Source: Alphaproteobacteria bacterium (lineage in GTDB: Bacteria; Pseudomonadota; Alphaproteobacteria; Rickettsiales; SXRF01). From it: 14,988 nucleotides of DNA. The stretch lies in assembly GCA_020050695.1 (NCBI GenBank), contig JAGVKI010000321.1:1-14988 (forward strand), in the 5' to 3' direction. The notes beneath the pieces were generated by a model, which saw only the letters and a program-made list of their open reading frames with translations, did not search any database and was not told where the DNA came from. Numbering within the stretch: the first letter of the stretch is position 1; every line of letters starts with the position of its first letter. This document shows positions 5,988 to 13,668 of this stretch, in pieces. Position numbers and translations under genes: made by a program.

Positions 5988-7957
5988 TGAGAAGCAGTGG
6001 GGGGAGAAGCCATTATGGAAGGTGTTGTGCCATTTCGTTCAAGCAGTTCAGCAATCTTGGAGGCCAGCTGCATTTTGCGGAAGGGCTTGCTGATCAGATG
6101 CACGTTTTCATTGAGCAGGCCGCTGCTCTGAAGCGCTTGTTCAGCGTAGCCGGAGTTAAAGAGCACCTTGAGTCCGGGGCTGTGCGCAACGGCTTGCTTG
6201 GCGAGTGCAGGGCCATTCAGTTCGCCCGGCAGCATGACATCGGATATCAGCAGTTCAATATCCCCGCGCTGCCTGATGATACGCATGGCCTCATCCCCTG
6301 AACTGGCAGTCAATGCGCGGTAGCCAATACTCTCGATCATGGCGGATGTAATTTTGAGCACATCGGCATTATCTTCCACCACCAGTACCAGCCGCGATTT
6401 GTCAGCTTTTATAGGTTGGGGCATCTTCCGGTTTGCTTCTGTGGCCTGCGTGGCCTGCTGGGCGCGTGGAAGGTAGATTTTGACGCTCGTTCCAAAGCCC
6501 GGCTCGCTGTAAAGTTTTATATGCCCGTTACTCTGTTTCACAAAGCCATACACCATGCTCAGGCCAAGACCTGTGCCTTTGCCCACTTCCTTGGTAGTAA
6601 AGAACGGTTCAAATGCCTTTGCCATGACATTGGCATCCATGCCGGTACCGGTATCGCTAATAGCAAGCATCACATAGTCGCCTGCGCTAATATCAAAATG
6701 GTTTTCAATGTAATGCTGGTCAAAGGTAACATTGGATGTTTCAAACATCAGCTTACCGCCTTCTGGCATGGCATCACGCGCATTGACCGAAAGATTGATC
6801 AGCGCATTTTGTAGCTGGTTGGAATCGACATATACATTCCATACATCTGCACTTAATGAATATGAGGTTTCCACGCGTTCACCCAGCATATGCCGGATAA
6901 AGGTGGTGAAATAAAACACCAGGTCGTTAAGGGAAATCACTTGCGGCATTAGGGTCTGTTTGCGGCCAAATGCAAGCAGCTGCTGCGTAAGTTCGGAGCC
7001 ATGTTCTGCGGCGGCAATGCTGGGCCCGATAAATTCGTGCAAAGGGTCGCCCGCCGGCAGCCGTTCATGCATGAAATCCAGGTTTCCCAGGATAATGGCA
7101 AGCAGGTTGTTGAAGTCATGCGCAATACCGCCTGTCAGCTGGCCTATAGCCTCCATGCGCTGGGATTGACGCAATTGCTCGCGTGCCCTTTCAGCTTCTT
7201 TACGCTCCGTGATGTCGCGGATAATGCCGACGAATGCATATTCTTCCCCCGCATGCGTTTCGCCTACCGCCAGTTCCATGGGAAAGGTAGAGCCATCTTT
7301 GCGCTTGCCAATAACTTCGCGGCCAATGCCGATGACCTTTGCCTTGCCGGTCTTTTTGAAGTTGTCGATATAGCTGTCATGGGCGCTGTGATAGGGATCG
7401 GGCATCAATATGCTGACATTCTTACCGATCACCTCATGCGGTTCATATCCAAACAAGGTGATACAGGCCTTATTGTAGGAATGGATCAGCCCCTGGCCAT
7501 TGATGGTGATAACGCCGTCGATAATGGTTTCAAGCAAACTATACAATCTGCTTTCGCTGGTAAACAGGCGTACTTCTGTTTCGCTTTTCCCGGCTATATC
7601 ACGAGCTATAACGCCAAAGCCTGTTATGTTTAGCTGCCCGTCGCGCAGGACATGGAAAAAGCTGCTGGCAAAAAAGCGCGACCCATCTTTATGCATGCGA
7701 TAGCCTGATTCCTGGTGCTCACCATGCAGGGAAATAATCTGTAGCAGTGTATCGTGCTTGTGCGCGACAGGATCTGCGGGTGGATAATAATGGGAAAAAT
7801 GCCTGCCAATCGTTTCGGATGCCTTCCAGCCGGTCATGCGCTCTGCGCCTTTATTCCAGCTGCGTATCATGCCATGGCCATCAAGCATGAATACGGCGTA
7901 TTCACTGATAGCGTCTATAAATTGCTGCCAGGCGGGAACCGACGCTTTAGGATTCAC
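5984..7957 (-). CDS. Hybrid sensor histidine kinase PAS-PAS(FixL-like haem)-HisKA-HATPase-REC
   Basis: The product has 657 residues, with no membrane segment, so it is a cytosolic sensor. PAS1 spans about 10-122. PAS2 (133-250) has the FixL haem-PAS signature: H193 in SAHDSYI aligns with the proximal haem histidine (H200 of Bradyrhizobium FixL), and R213 in GIGREV, exactly 20 residues later, aligns with its oxygen-sensing R220. HisKA carries H280 (GGIAHDFNN). The ATPase has an N-box ([13 protein letters not shown], 384-395), G1 (SDTGTG, D435), F-box (FEPFFTTK) and G2 (GKGTGLGLS). A C-terminal receiver (523-640) keeps D529, phospho-acceptor D573 and K624. The start is GTG at 7955-7957, overlapping the regulator's TGA as GTGA, so translation is probably coupled. 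Gas sensing through haem is inferred from the motif. The kinase core is of the common hybrid type and differs from that of FixL itself. Confidence 0.92.
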   Translation of the reverse strand: MNPKASVPAWQQFIDAISEYAVFMLDGHGMIRSWNKGAERMTGWKASETIGRHFSHYYPPADPVAHKHDTLLQIISLHGEHQESGYRMHKDGSRFFASSFFHVLRDGQLNITGFGVIARDIAGKSETEVRLFTSESRLYSLLETIIDGVITINGQGLIHSYNKACITLFGYEPHEVIGKNVSILMPDPYHSAHDSYIDNFKKTGKAKVIGIGREVIGKRKDGSTFPMELAVGETHAGEEYAFVGIIRDITERKEAERAREQLRQSQRMEAIGQLTGGIAHDFNNLLAIILGNLDFMHERLPAGDPLHEFIGPSIAAAEHGSELTQQLLAFGRKQTLMPQVISLNDLVFYFTTFIRHMLGERVETSYSLSADVWNVYVDSNQLQNALINLSVNARDAMPEGGKLMFETSNVTFDQHYIENHFDISAGDYVMLAISDTGTGMDANVMAKAFEPFFTTKEVGKGTGLGLSMVYGFVKQSNGHIKLYSEPGFGTSVKIYLPRAQQATQATEANRKMPQPIKADKSRLVLVVEDNADVLKITSAMIESIGYRALTASSGDEAMRIIRQRGDIELLISDVMLPGELNGPALAKQAVAHSPGLKVLFNSGYAEQALQSSGLLNENVHLISKPFRKMQLASKIAELLERNGTTPSIMASPPTASH

Positions 7958-8391
7958 ACAATGCTGCCTGTTTTTGGGATATGAACGGGTATGGAATTAG
8001 GTAGTGAAGCCAGTGATTCCCTGGTTTCCTGCAGCAGCTTGCGCATTGGGTCTACACGAAAAGGCTTTGACATGTTTGCCACCATCATAAGGCCCAGTGC
8101 CTTGCCGAGTGTTTCGGCTATGCGGCGCGACAAGGCTTCGCTGCCGCTCAGAATAATAATATGGGCTTTACTGAACTGGCGATGCAGGAACTGCAATACC
8201 TCGAGCCCGTCCATATCCGGCATTACAATATCGAGTATGATGACATCGGGTTGAAAATCGAGATATGTACGCTCGATCATTTTGAGGCCGCTGGCCGTTG
8301 TTGCAGTGAAGCCTTCTTCGGTGGCAATACGTGAAATCATTGAAGCGATTTGTTCTTCGTCCTCAATAACGAGCAGGCGCGGCTTATGCAT
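7954..8391 (-). CDS. Single-domain response regulator (REC only)
   Basis: The product has 145 residues. One receiver domain occupies about residues 4-122, with the acidic pocket E10-D11, phospho-acceptor D54 (VIILDIVMPDMDG), S82 (ILSGS) and K109 (SKPF). The remaining ~22 residues are a tail with no recognisable output domain. The start ATG at 8389-8391 has GGGGAAG four bases upstream. It is the first gene of a two-gene operon with the hybrid kinase (4-base overlap), so it is the obvious phospho-transfer partner or phosphate sink. CheY- or DivK-like signalling by protein contact is the usual mode for such regulators. The actual target is not in the window. Confidence 0.92.
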   Translation of the reverse strand: MHKPRLLVIEDEEQIASMISRIATEEGFTATTASGLKMIERTYLDFQPDVIILDIVMPDMDGLEVLQFLHRQFSKAHIIILSGSEALSRRIAETLGKALGLMMVANMSKPFRVDPMRKLLQETRESLASLPNSIPVHIPKTGSIV

Positions 8392-8476
8392 ATCACTTCC
8401 CCATGACGTTCTTATTTATTTAAATAATACACGTATTAATGGAGTGATGGTTAATAGGTTCTATAAATGGTAAGCC

Positions 8477-8496
8477 ATTATATAGTATAACTATAT
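8477..8496 (-). promoter_or_regulatory. Perfect palindrome over a -10 hexamer in the regulator/orphan-ORF divergent region
   Basis: ATATAGT-ATA-ACTATAT (8480-8496) is a perfect 7-bp inverted repeat. It overlaps a perfect TATAAT on the minus strand (8477-8482) that would start transcription of the regulator-kinase operon near 8470, with a leader of about 80 bases. A second small inverted repeat, CTTAT-TGG-ATAAG, follows at 8501-8513. No convincing -35 stands 16-18 bases away, which would fit an activator-dependent promoter. The rest of the 294-base gap (8392-8685) is AT-rich with no other gene. Confidence 0.35.
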
Positions 8497-8685
8497 GTAA
8501 CTTATTGGATAAGTATATGTTTCTGGGTTTGTCCATATTATCCCGATAGATAAAACAACCTTTGGTTGCGTAAGAATGGGTGCGAAATCCTTATGGTTTT
8601 CTTATGATTTCATGTTCAACCGCATATAGATGGCTTAGCGCAGACGGGGGTATGATGAAATTATAGTCACACAGGAATTGTTTAT

Positions 8686-8958
8686 ATGGACGAAATATCA
8701 ACACTGCCGCGTACCGCTTCACGGATGGAATATGTGCCTTCTGCTGCGTTCCTGCATAATGGCCTGGGTAATGGTGCAAACCATGCCATGCCATTTTGGA
8801 TGCAGCTGGTACAGAAACCAAAACCCTCGAAGGCTAATACGCGTAGTTTCTATGAGGTGCTGGCGGAAGAGGAAAAACACAACGAACCTTCGCCATCTCA
8901 AAAAGACTTCGATGCGCGCAATGTCGCTGCCTATTATATGGAATTAAGTGCTCCCTGA
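8686..8958 (+). CDS. Small orphan protein of unknown function
   Basis: The product has 90 residues and is soluble, with no signal peptide or membrane helix. It reads as a polar N-terminus, a glycine/asparagine turn (LGNGANHAMPFWMQL, about 27-41), a Lys/Pro linker and an acidic helix (FYEVLAEEEKHNE). It ends in a helix rich in Asp, Arg and Ala. AGGAA at 8673-8677, with nine bases to the ATG, supports the start. A strong intrinsic terminator 20 bases past the stop shows that this strand is transcribed and that the unit ends here. It is monocistronic, divergent from the response-regulator operon and convergent with nrdB. I do not recognise it. A second ORF in another frame (8678-8947) lacks a well-placed ribosome site and is treated as a shadow. 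Confidence 0.7.
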   Translation: MDEISTLPRTASRMEYVPSAAFLHNGLGNGANHAMPFWMQLVQKPKPSKANTRSFYEVLAEEEKHNEPSPSQKDFDARNVAAYYMELSAP

Positions 8959-8977
8959 CCCTTTGTACCATTGGTAC

Positions 8978-9022
8978 GCCTCTCCCCCAAAATTGTTAAT
9001 TCTGTGGGAGAGGCTTTTTTTT
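8978..9022 (+). terminator. Rho-independent terminator after the 90-residue orphan gene
   Basis: A perfect 9-bp stem, GCCTCTCCC (8978-8986) with GGGAGAGGC (9006-9014), is followed directly by eight T residues (9015-9022). The loop is about 19 bases. There is no T-run on the opposite side, so it acts only on plus-strand transcripts and does not serve nrdB. A small palindrome, GTACC-ATT-GGTAC (8965-8977), abuts it. Confidence 0.92.
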
Positions 9023-9045
9023 GCTCAAAAGGAAGGGTATGTGTT

Positions 9046-10137
9046 TTAAGCGACCTTGGTTTTTTTCATCTGGTCAAAGGCGGTCCATACGCCTTCTTCG
9101 CCATGCCACTGGCCTTTGGTTGCCGCTTTGGAATATTCAGTGGAGCGCGCCTCAAAGAAGTTTGCATGTTCCACGCCATTTAAGATAGCCGTCAGCCAGG
9201 GCAGCGGGTGCTCCTTGGTCTGGGTATATTCACCGGCGCTGCCTGTGAAGTAACCATATACTGGTGTCAGCTTCAGCTGGGTCAGGCGCCAGTCGCAGAT
9301 ATAGCGGATATAGGCTTTAATATCGTTCTGGTTCATGCCTTGAACTTCACCCAGTTCAAATGCCAGTTCGATGAATTTATCTTCCAGGCCCACCATGGTG
9401 GTGCCGACATCGGTGATGTCGTCGGCAACGGCCTTGGTCACGGCGCCCGTTTCGCGTTCCCATTCATGGTACAGGCGGATAACCGATTCGCAGTGCAGGG
9501 ATTCATCACGCACCGACCAGGATACGATCTGCCCCATGCCCTTCATCTTATTGAAGCGTGGGAAGTTCATAAGCATCGCAAAGCTGGCAAACAGCGACAT
9601 GCCTTCGGTAAATGCGCCGAACATGGCAAGGGTGCGCGCTACGTCGCCGCAGGTCTGGGTACCGAAGCTATGCATGTAATCGGCCTTGGCGCGCATCGAA
9701 TCGTAATCGCGGAAGGCGGCGAATTCCGTTTTGGGCATACCAAGGGTTTTGAGCAGCAGCGCATACGCATCGATATGTACCGTTTCCATATTGGTAAATG
9801 CAGCCATCATCATCTGGATTTCCAGCGGCTGGAAAATCGGGATATAGCGCTTGAAATAATTGTCGCTTACTTCCACGTCCGACTGGGTAAAGAAGCGGAA
9901 AATCTGCGTAAGCAGGTTGCGGTCGCCTTCGGAAAGGCGCGAGCCCTGCCAGTCTTTAATGTCTTCGCCCAGCGGTACTTCTTCACCCATCCAGTGAATC
10001 TGCTGCTGGCGTTTCCATGCCGAATACGCCCATGGATAACGGTCAACGTCATAGGCGCCTGATGGTTCGAGCAGGCTGATAAGACCTTTTCCCTGCAGTT
10101 CAAACGGATTCTGGTCAGCGTAGTTGGTATTGTTCAT
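9046..10137 (-). CDS. nrdB: Class Ia ribonucleotide reductase, small (radical-bearing) subunit
   Basis: The product has 363 residues and houses the di-iron tyrosyl radical used by NrdA to make deoxynucleotides. The metal ligands of the R2 family are all visible: D87 (QSDVEV), E118 and H121 (ETVHIDAY), E178 (GAFTEGMSLF), and E212 and H215 (RDESLH). The radical tyrosine Y125 follows H121 at the normal four-residue spacing, which marks class Ia rather than the Tyr-less class Ic. The C-terminus lacks the E. coli-like tail; Y335 in TEYSKA is the most likely counterpart of the radical-transfer tyrosine (inference). There is no ATP-cone at the N-terminus. AAGGGA stands nine bases before the ATG. It is 93 bases downstream of nrdA, with a palindromic repeat between them, and probably co-transcribed. 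Confidence 0.96.
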   Translation of the reverse strand: MNNTNYADQNPFELQGKGLISLLEPSGAYDVDRYPWAYSAWKRQQQIHWMGEEVPLGEDIKDWQGSRLSEGDRNLLTQIFRFFTQSDVEVSDNYFKRYIPIFQPLEIQMMMAAFTNMETVHIDAYALLLKTLGMPKTEFAAFRDYDSMRAKADYMHSFGTQTCGDVARTLAMFGAFTEGMSLFASFAMLMNFPRFNKMKGMGQIVSWSVRDESLHCESVIRLYHEWERETGAVTKAVADDITDVGTTMVGLEDKFIELAFELGEVQGMNQNDIKAYIRYICDWRLTQLKLTPVYGYFTGSAGEYTQTKEHPLPWLTAILNGVEHANFFEARSTEYSKAATKGQWHGEEGVWTAFDQMKKTKVA

Positions 10138-10153
10138 GTGTATTTTCCCTTCA

Positions 10154-10221
10154 TGTCATCCCGCCGTAAGCCGGGATCTATAGTGAATCAAACGTAGATT
10201 CCGGCCTTCGCCGGAATGACA
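10154..10221. repeat. 68-bp double-hairpin palindromic element between nrdA and nrdB
   Basis: The element has terminal inverted repeats TGTCAT (10154-10159) and ATGACA (10216-10221) that extend inwards over about 27 bases with five mismatches. Each arm folds by itself: ATCCCG with CGGGAT (10158-10163 and 10172-10177), and a perfect ATTCCGGC-CTTC-GCCGGAAT (10198-10217). The centre (about 10182-10196) is unpaired and AT-rich. This architecture is that of a MITE-like or interspersed palindromic repeat, many of which carry a GTCATTCC(G/C)GC core. No second copy is in this window. In the nrdA-nrdB message it would form a strong intercistronic structure. Confidence 0.85.
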
Positions 10222-10230
10222 CTACGGATG

Positions 10231-12159
10231 TTATTGGCAGGCGAGGCATTCTTCATAGTCGGTGCGGTTGGCCTGAACTTCTTCCACCTTGTCCGCTTTT
10301 TTCTCGCCGCCTGCATATTCTGCACGCTGAATGGATTTACTGCGGCAGTAATAAAGGCTCTTTACGCCTTTTTCCCACGCGGTCCAATGCAGCATCAGCA
10401 GGTCCCATTTATCAATATCGGCAGGCAGGAACACGTTGATGGACTGGCCCTGGCAGATATATGGCGCACGGTCACCGGCAAATTCAATCACCCAGCGCTG
10501 GTCGATTTCAAACGCGGTTTTAAACGTGTCTTTCTCGTCCTGTGACAAGGCGTCGATATGTTGCACCGAACCTTCATGTTCTAATATGCTCTGCCATACC
10601 GCATCGGTATCCAGGCCTTTTTCTTCCAATATCTTTTTCAGATGGATGTTCTTGACCGCAAAATTCCCCGACAAGGTTTTATGCGTATAGATATTGGCCG
10701 GTATTGGCTCGATGCATGCCGAGGTGCCGCCACAAATGATGCTGATGGAAGCCGTCGGAGCGAGTGCCATCTTATGCGAGAAGCGCGCCTTGATGCCGCG
10801 TTCTTCGGCGTCCGGACAAGCCCCGCGTTCTTCGGCCAGCTGTACCGACGCCGCGTCAGACGCGCGGCGGATATGGCGGAACATGCGCATATTGGCCGAC
10901 TTGGCCATGGCGCTTTCAAACGGAATGCCTTTGGATTGCAGGTAAGAATGGAAACCCATTAGACCTAAACCTACCGAGCGTTCACGCATGGCCGAATATT
11001 TAGCGCGCGCCATGCCGTCCGGGGCGTTATCGATAAAGTCCTGCAGCACGTTATCCAGGAAGCGCAGCACGTCTTCAATGATCATTGGATGCTCGTTCCA
11101 CTCATCCCATTTTTCTACATTCATGGAAGACAGGCAGCACACGGCGGTACGGTCTTTACCCAGATGGTCAGGGCCGGTAGCCAGCAGGATCTCGCTGCAC
11201 AGGTTGCTCATGCGCACTTTGAGGCCAAGTTCCCTCTGATGCTTTGGCATCGCCTTGTTCGCAGTATCAATATAGATGATGTATGGCTCGCCGGTCTGCA
11301 GGCGCATTTCCACCACTTTCTGGAACAGCTGGCGGGCATTGACCGTGCGTATTACCTTATCGGTATGCGGGCTGCGCAGGCCAAATTCCGCATCGTCACG
11401 TACCGCTTCCATGAATTCATCGGTGATGTTGATGCCGTGATGCAGGTTCAGGCTCTTGCGGTTGAAATCGCCCGATGGTTTGCGTAGTTCCAGGAATTCT
11501 TCGATTTCCGGGTGGTGGATGTCGATATATACGGCAGCCGAACCACGGCGCAGGCTTCCCTGGCTGATCGCAAGGGTCAGCGAATCCATCACGCGGATGA
11601 ACGGAATGATGCCCGAGGTTTTACCTGCGCGGCCAATTGATTCGCCAACCGAGCGCACAAAGCCCCAGTAGGTTCCGATACCGCCGCCATTGGATGCCAG
11701 CAGCACGTTTTCGTTCCAGGTGGATACGATTCCGTCCAGGCTGTCACCTACGGTGTTCAGGAAGCAGGAAATAGGCAGGCCGCGTTTAGCGCCGCCGTTG
11801 GAGAGAATAGGGGTGGACGGCATGAACCACAGGTTCGATATATAATCATAGAGGCGCTGGGCATGGGCTACATCGTCGGCATAAGCGCATGCAACGCGCG
11901 CGAACATATCCTGGTAGGATTCGTCGGTCAGCAGATAGCGATCATCGAGCGTCGCCTTACCGAAATCGGTCAGCAACGCATCGCGCGAGCGATCAAGCGT
12001 AATGGATGACACGGGAATTTTTGGTTTTACCGGTGGCTGTGCCGACTTACGGTAGAGTTCTTTTTGTTCCTGCGTTTCTGGAAATTGTACAATTTTACGC
12101 GTTGGATCAAAATAGATCAGATTGCCGTGTTGGTCGAAATCATATGCGTTTGTCAGCAT
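10231..12159 (-). CDS. nrdA: Class Ia ribonucleotide reductase, large (catalytic) subunit without ATP-cone
   Basis: The product has 642 residues and reduces ribonucleoside diphosphates with the radical supplied by NrdB. Visible active-site elements are C132 (PISCFL) and C341/C342 for the reducing pair, N319-L-C321-S-E323 for the thiyl cysteine with its Asn and Glu, and Y603-Y604 (SLYYCRS) for radical transfer. The C-terminal shuttle pair is C638-x-x-C641. The chain is about 120 residues shorter than E. coli NrdA. The missing part is the N-terminal ATP-cone: only about 80 unrelated residues precede the catalytic barrel, so overall dATP feedback is predicted to be absent. No upstream in-frame extension exists. 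The ribosome site is modest (GGTG about 11 bases upstream). NrdR-like boxes and a candidate promoter lie 126-195 bases upstream, and nrdB follows. Confidence 0.96.
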   Translation of the reverse strand: MLTNAYDFDQHGNLIYFDPTRKIVQFPETQEQKELYRKSAQPPVKPKIPVSSITLDRSRDALLTDFGKATLDDRYLLTDESYQDMFARVACAYADDVAHAQRLYDYISNLWFMPSTPILSNGGAKRGLPISCFLNTVGDSLDGIVSTWNENVLLASNGGGIGTYWGFVRSVGESIGRAGKTSGIIPFIRVMDSLTLAISQGSLRRGSAAVYIDIHHPEIEEFLELRKPSGDFNRKSLNLHHGINITDEFMEAVRDDAEFGLRSPHTDKVIRTVNARQLFQKVVEMRLQTGEPYIIYIDTANKAMPKHQRELGLKVRMSNLCSEILLATGPDHLGKDRTAVCCLSSMNVEKWDEWNEHPMIIEDVLRFLDNVLQDFIDNAPDGMARAKYSAMRERSVGLGLMGFHSYLQSKGIPFESAMAKSANMRMFRHIRRASDAASVQLAEERGACPDAEERGIKARFSHKMALAPTASISIICGGTSACIEPIPANIYTHKTLSGNFAVKNIHLKKILEEKGLDTDAVWQSILEHEGSVQHIDALSQDEKDTFKTAFEIDQRWVIEFAGDRAPYICQGQSINVFLPADIDKWDLLMLHWTAWEKGVKSLYYCRSKSIQRAEYAGGEKKADKVEEVQANRTDYEECLACQ

Positions 12160-12284
12160 AGCACTTTTTCACCGTCTTTTAGGGACAAAAATAGCGTTAG
12201 CAAAATCGGCTATGACGCCGGTGCTTTATTTACGCTTTCATGTCCAATGTTACATCATTTGTCGATGGCGTCCTCCCTTATTTT

Positions 12285-12300
12285 CCACATGATTTTGTAG
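12285..12300 (-). promoter_or_regulatory. NrdR-like box A upstream of nrdA (weaker copy)
   Basis: CCACATGATTTTGTAG matches the palindromic NrdR consensus ACACWATATMTWGTGT at about ten of sixteen positions, keeping the outer CAC and GT bases. Its value comes from spacing: it ends exactly 16 bp before box B. NrdR boxes generally occur as such pairs, three helical turns apart. It overlaps a DnaA-box-like sequence. Confidence 0.5.
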
Positions 12301-12316
12301 ATATTGGCTGCCGTCG

Positions 12317-12332
12317 ACACTAGATATAGTGA
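12317..12332 (-). promoter_or_regulatory. NrdR-like box B overlapping the nrdA -10 region (strong copy)
   Basis: ACACTAGATATAGTGA matches the NrdR consensus ACACWATATMTWGTGT at fourteen of sixteen positions and contains the perfect inverted repeat CACTA-GATA-TAGTG. NrdR is the ATP/dATP-sensing repressor of ribonucleotide reductase operons. Its position upstream of nrdA, together with the partner box 16 bp away, makes this the best-supported operator in the window. The nrdR gene itself is not in the window. Confidence 0.75.
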
Positions 12333-12354
12333 ATGAAGCGAAATCGAAAGTCAA
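12325..12354 (-). promoter_or_regulatory. Candidate promoter of nrdA-nrdB
   Basis: On the minus strand, TTGACT (12349-12354) matches the -35 consensus at five of six positions. At 17-18 bases the -10 is CACTAT or ACTATA, lying within NrdR-like box B, so bound repressor would occlude it. The start near 12318 would leave a leader of about 160 bases. The -35 is good and the -10 only fair. Confidence 0.45.
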
Positions 12355-12485
12355 AAACAAATTTGCATAAAAACAAGACAAGGAATCTCCTCGTGATGCA
12401 TTTATTTTATCTTCCGTCAACCCTTCCATTGCATCCTAAATATAGTAGAAATGTGACATGCAATTTTGTGCGAGGTGAAAAATAA

Positions 12486-13586
12486 ATGTCCTACATTAGT
12501 ACAATCCATGAAAGCGAATGGACCTACCCGCAGCCCAAGGCAAACACGAGCGGCCTGCTGAATGTGTCGCAGTTACCTGCGCATAGCATCTATTGGGAAG
12601 AGTATGGTAACCCGAAAGGTGAGCCTGTACTGTTTATACATGGCGGGCCGGGTGGCGGCACGGCTCCGGTTATGGCGCGGTTTTTTGATCCGAAGCGCTA
12701 CCGTATAATCCTGTTTGATCAGCGCGGCTGCGGTAAAAGCGTTCCAAGCGCAGCAGAGGATGACCCGCTTCCGGCGCTGGCAGATAACAGTACGCCGCAC
12801 CTGATTGGTGATATTATACAGCTGCGTGCGCATTTGAACATCAGCGGCAAGATGCACGTATTTGGCGGCAGCTGGGGAAGCACCCTTGCGCTGGCCTATG
12901 CTATTGCCCATCCCGAAACGGTGGCGACGCTTATTCTGCGCGGTATCTTTTTATGCCGGCGCAAGGATCTGGATTTTTTCTATCAGGGTAATGCTGCCTA
13001 TTATGCCGATGCGCCAGGTGACACCCGCCTGCCGGGAACCTATTTATGTTATCCTGAAGCGTGGAAGTCTTATGTAGAAGTGATACCGCCCACGCAGCGC
13101 AGCGATATGATCAAAGCCTATGCACGGCGCTTTGCCATGCAGGCAGGTAGCGATCAGGATAAAGCCTATGCAACCGAAGTGGCTACAGCCTGGTCGGTGT
13201 GGGAGGGGGTGACCAGCTACCTCGCCCCCGACAGCAGCGATCATCAGAAATTTGCTGATCCGGTTTTTGCCCGCGCCTTTGCCCGTATCGAGAACCATTA
13301 CTTTATGAATGGTGCATTCCTCGGTGGCAGCGGTGAGGAAAACCGCAATCAGGATTACCTGCTCTCTCATATAATGCGCATTAAGGACATCCCGGTCGCG
13401 ATTGTGCATGGACGCTATGATCTGGTCTGCCCGCTCTTTCAGGCCGAAGAGCTGGTAAGTGCGCTGCGCAATGCAGGCAACACAGCGATTGATTACCGCA
13501 TCACTGCCGCGTCGCATAGTATGATGGAGCGCGAGAACGCCTTAGCGCTGGTTAATATTATGGATAACCTGCCTGCGTTATCGTAA
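12486..13586 (+). CDS. pip: Prolyl aminopeptidase (proline iminopeptidase, alpha/beta hydrolase, family S33)
   Basis: The product has 366 residues and is cytosolic, with no signal peptide. It removes N-terminal proline from peptides. The oxyanion-hole motif HGGPGGGT lies at 52-59, the FDQRGCGKS loop at 77-85, and the nucleophile elbow GGSWGS has S129. The acid D312 is in VHGRYD and the base H344 is in AASHS. The cap region carries WEG (E240) and RIENHYF (E269), the glutamates that hold the substrate's free amino group in characterised proline iminopeptidases; these separate it from general hydrolases. It is somewhat longer than the common ~315-residue form, mainly in the N-terminal lead and the cap. 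GAGGTG eight bases before the ATG supports the start. It is divergent from nrdA and followed after 82 bases by the GlcG-like gene. Confidence 0.94.
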   Translation: MSYISTIHESEWTYPQPKANTSGLLNVSQLPAHSIYWEEYGNPKGEPVLFIHGGPGGGTAPVMARFFDPKRYRIILFDQRGCGKSVPSAAEDDPLPALADNSTPHLIGDIIQLRAHLNISGKMHVFGGSWGSTLALAYAIAHPETVATLILRGIFLCRRKDLDFFYQGNAAYYADAPGDTRLPGTYLCYPEAWKSYVEVIPPTQRSDMIKAYARRFAMQAGSDQDKAYATEVATAWSVWEGVTSYLAPDSSDHQKFADPVFARAFARIENHYFMNGAFLGGSGEENRNQDYLLSHIMRIKDIPVAIVHGRYDLVCPLFQAEELVSALRNAGNTAIDYRITAASHSMMERENALALVNIMDNLPALS

Positions 13587-13668
13587 CCTTACTGCTTTAA
13601 CTCTTTGCGTAATTGCCCAATTACCCTTATAAAACATATCAACACCACTTTATATAAGGACACACTTG

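Larger units (their letters stand above)
12160..12485. other. 326-base divergent intergenic region between nrdA and the prolyl aminopeptidase gene
   Basis: There is no gene here. It holds the nrdA control region listed separately (12285-12354). It also has TTTTCCACA (12281-12289), one mismatch from the DnaA box TTATCCACA, and a 10-mer ATGTTACATC (12247-12256) that recurs upstream of icd. On the plus side, AT-rich DNA leads to TATAGT (12441-12446), a possible -10 for the peptidase gene without a clear -35, and then GAGGTG eight bases before that gene's ATG. Confidence 0.5.

Noticed and set aside
8978..9022. Bidirectional terminator also serving nrdB
   Set aside because: On the minus strand the stem is followed by GTACC and not by a T-run, so only the plus-strand gene is served.
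9208..10062. 284-residue open frame on the plus strand
   Set aside because: It lies wholly antisense to nrdB, whose catalytic residues are all intact. It has no domain and is a shadow of the strong codon bias.
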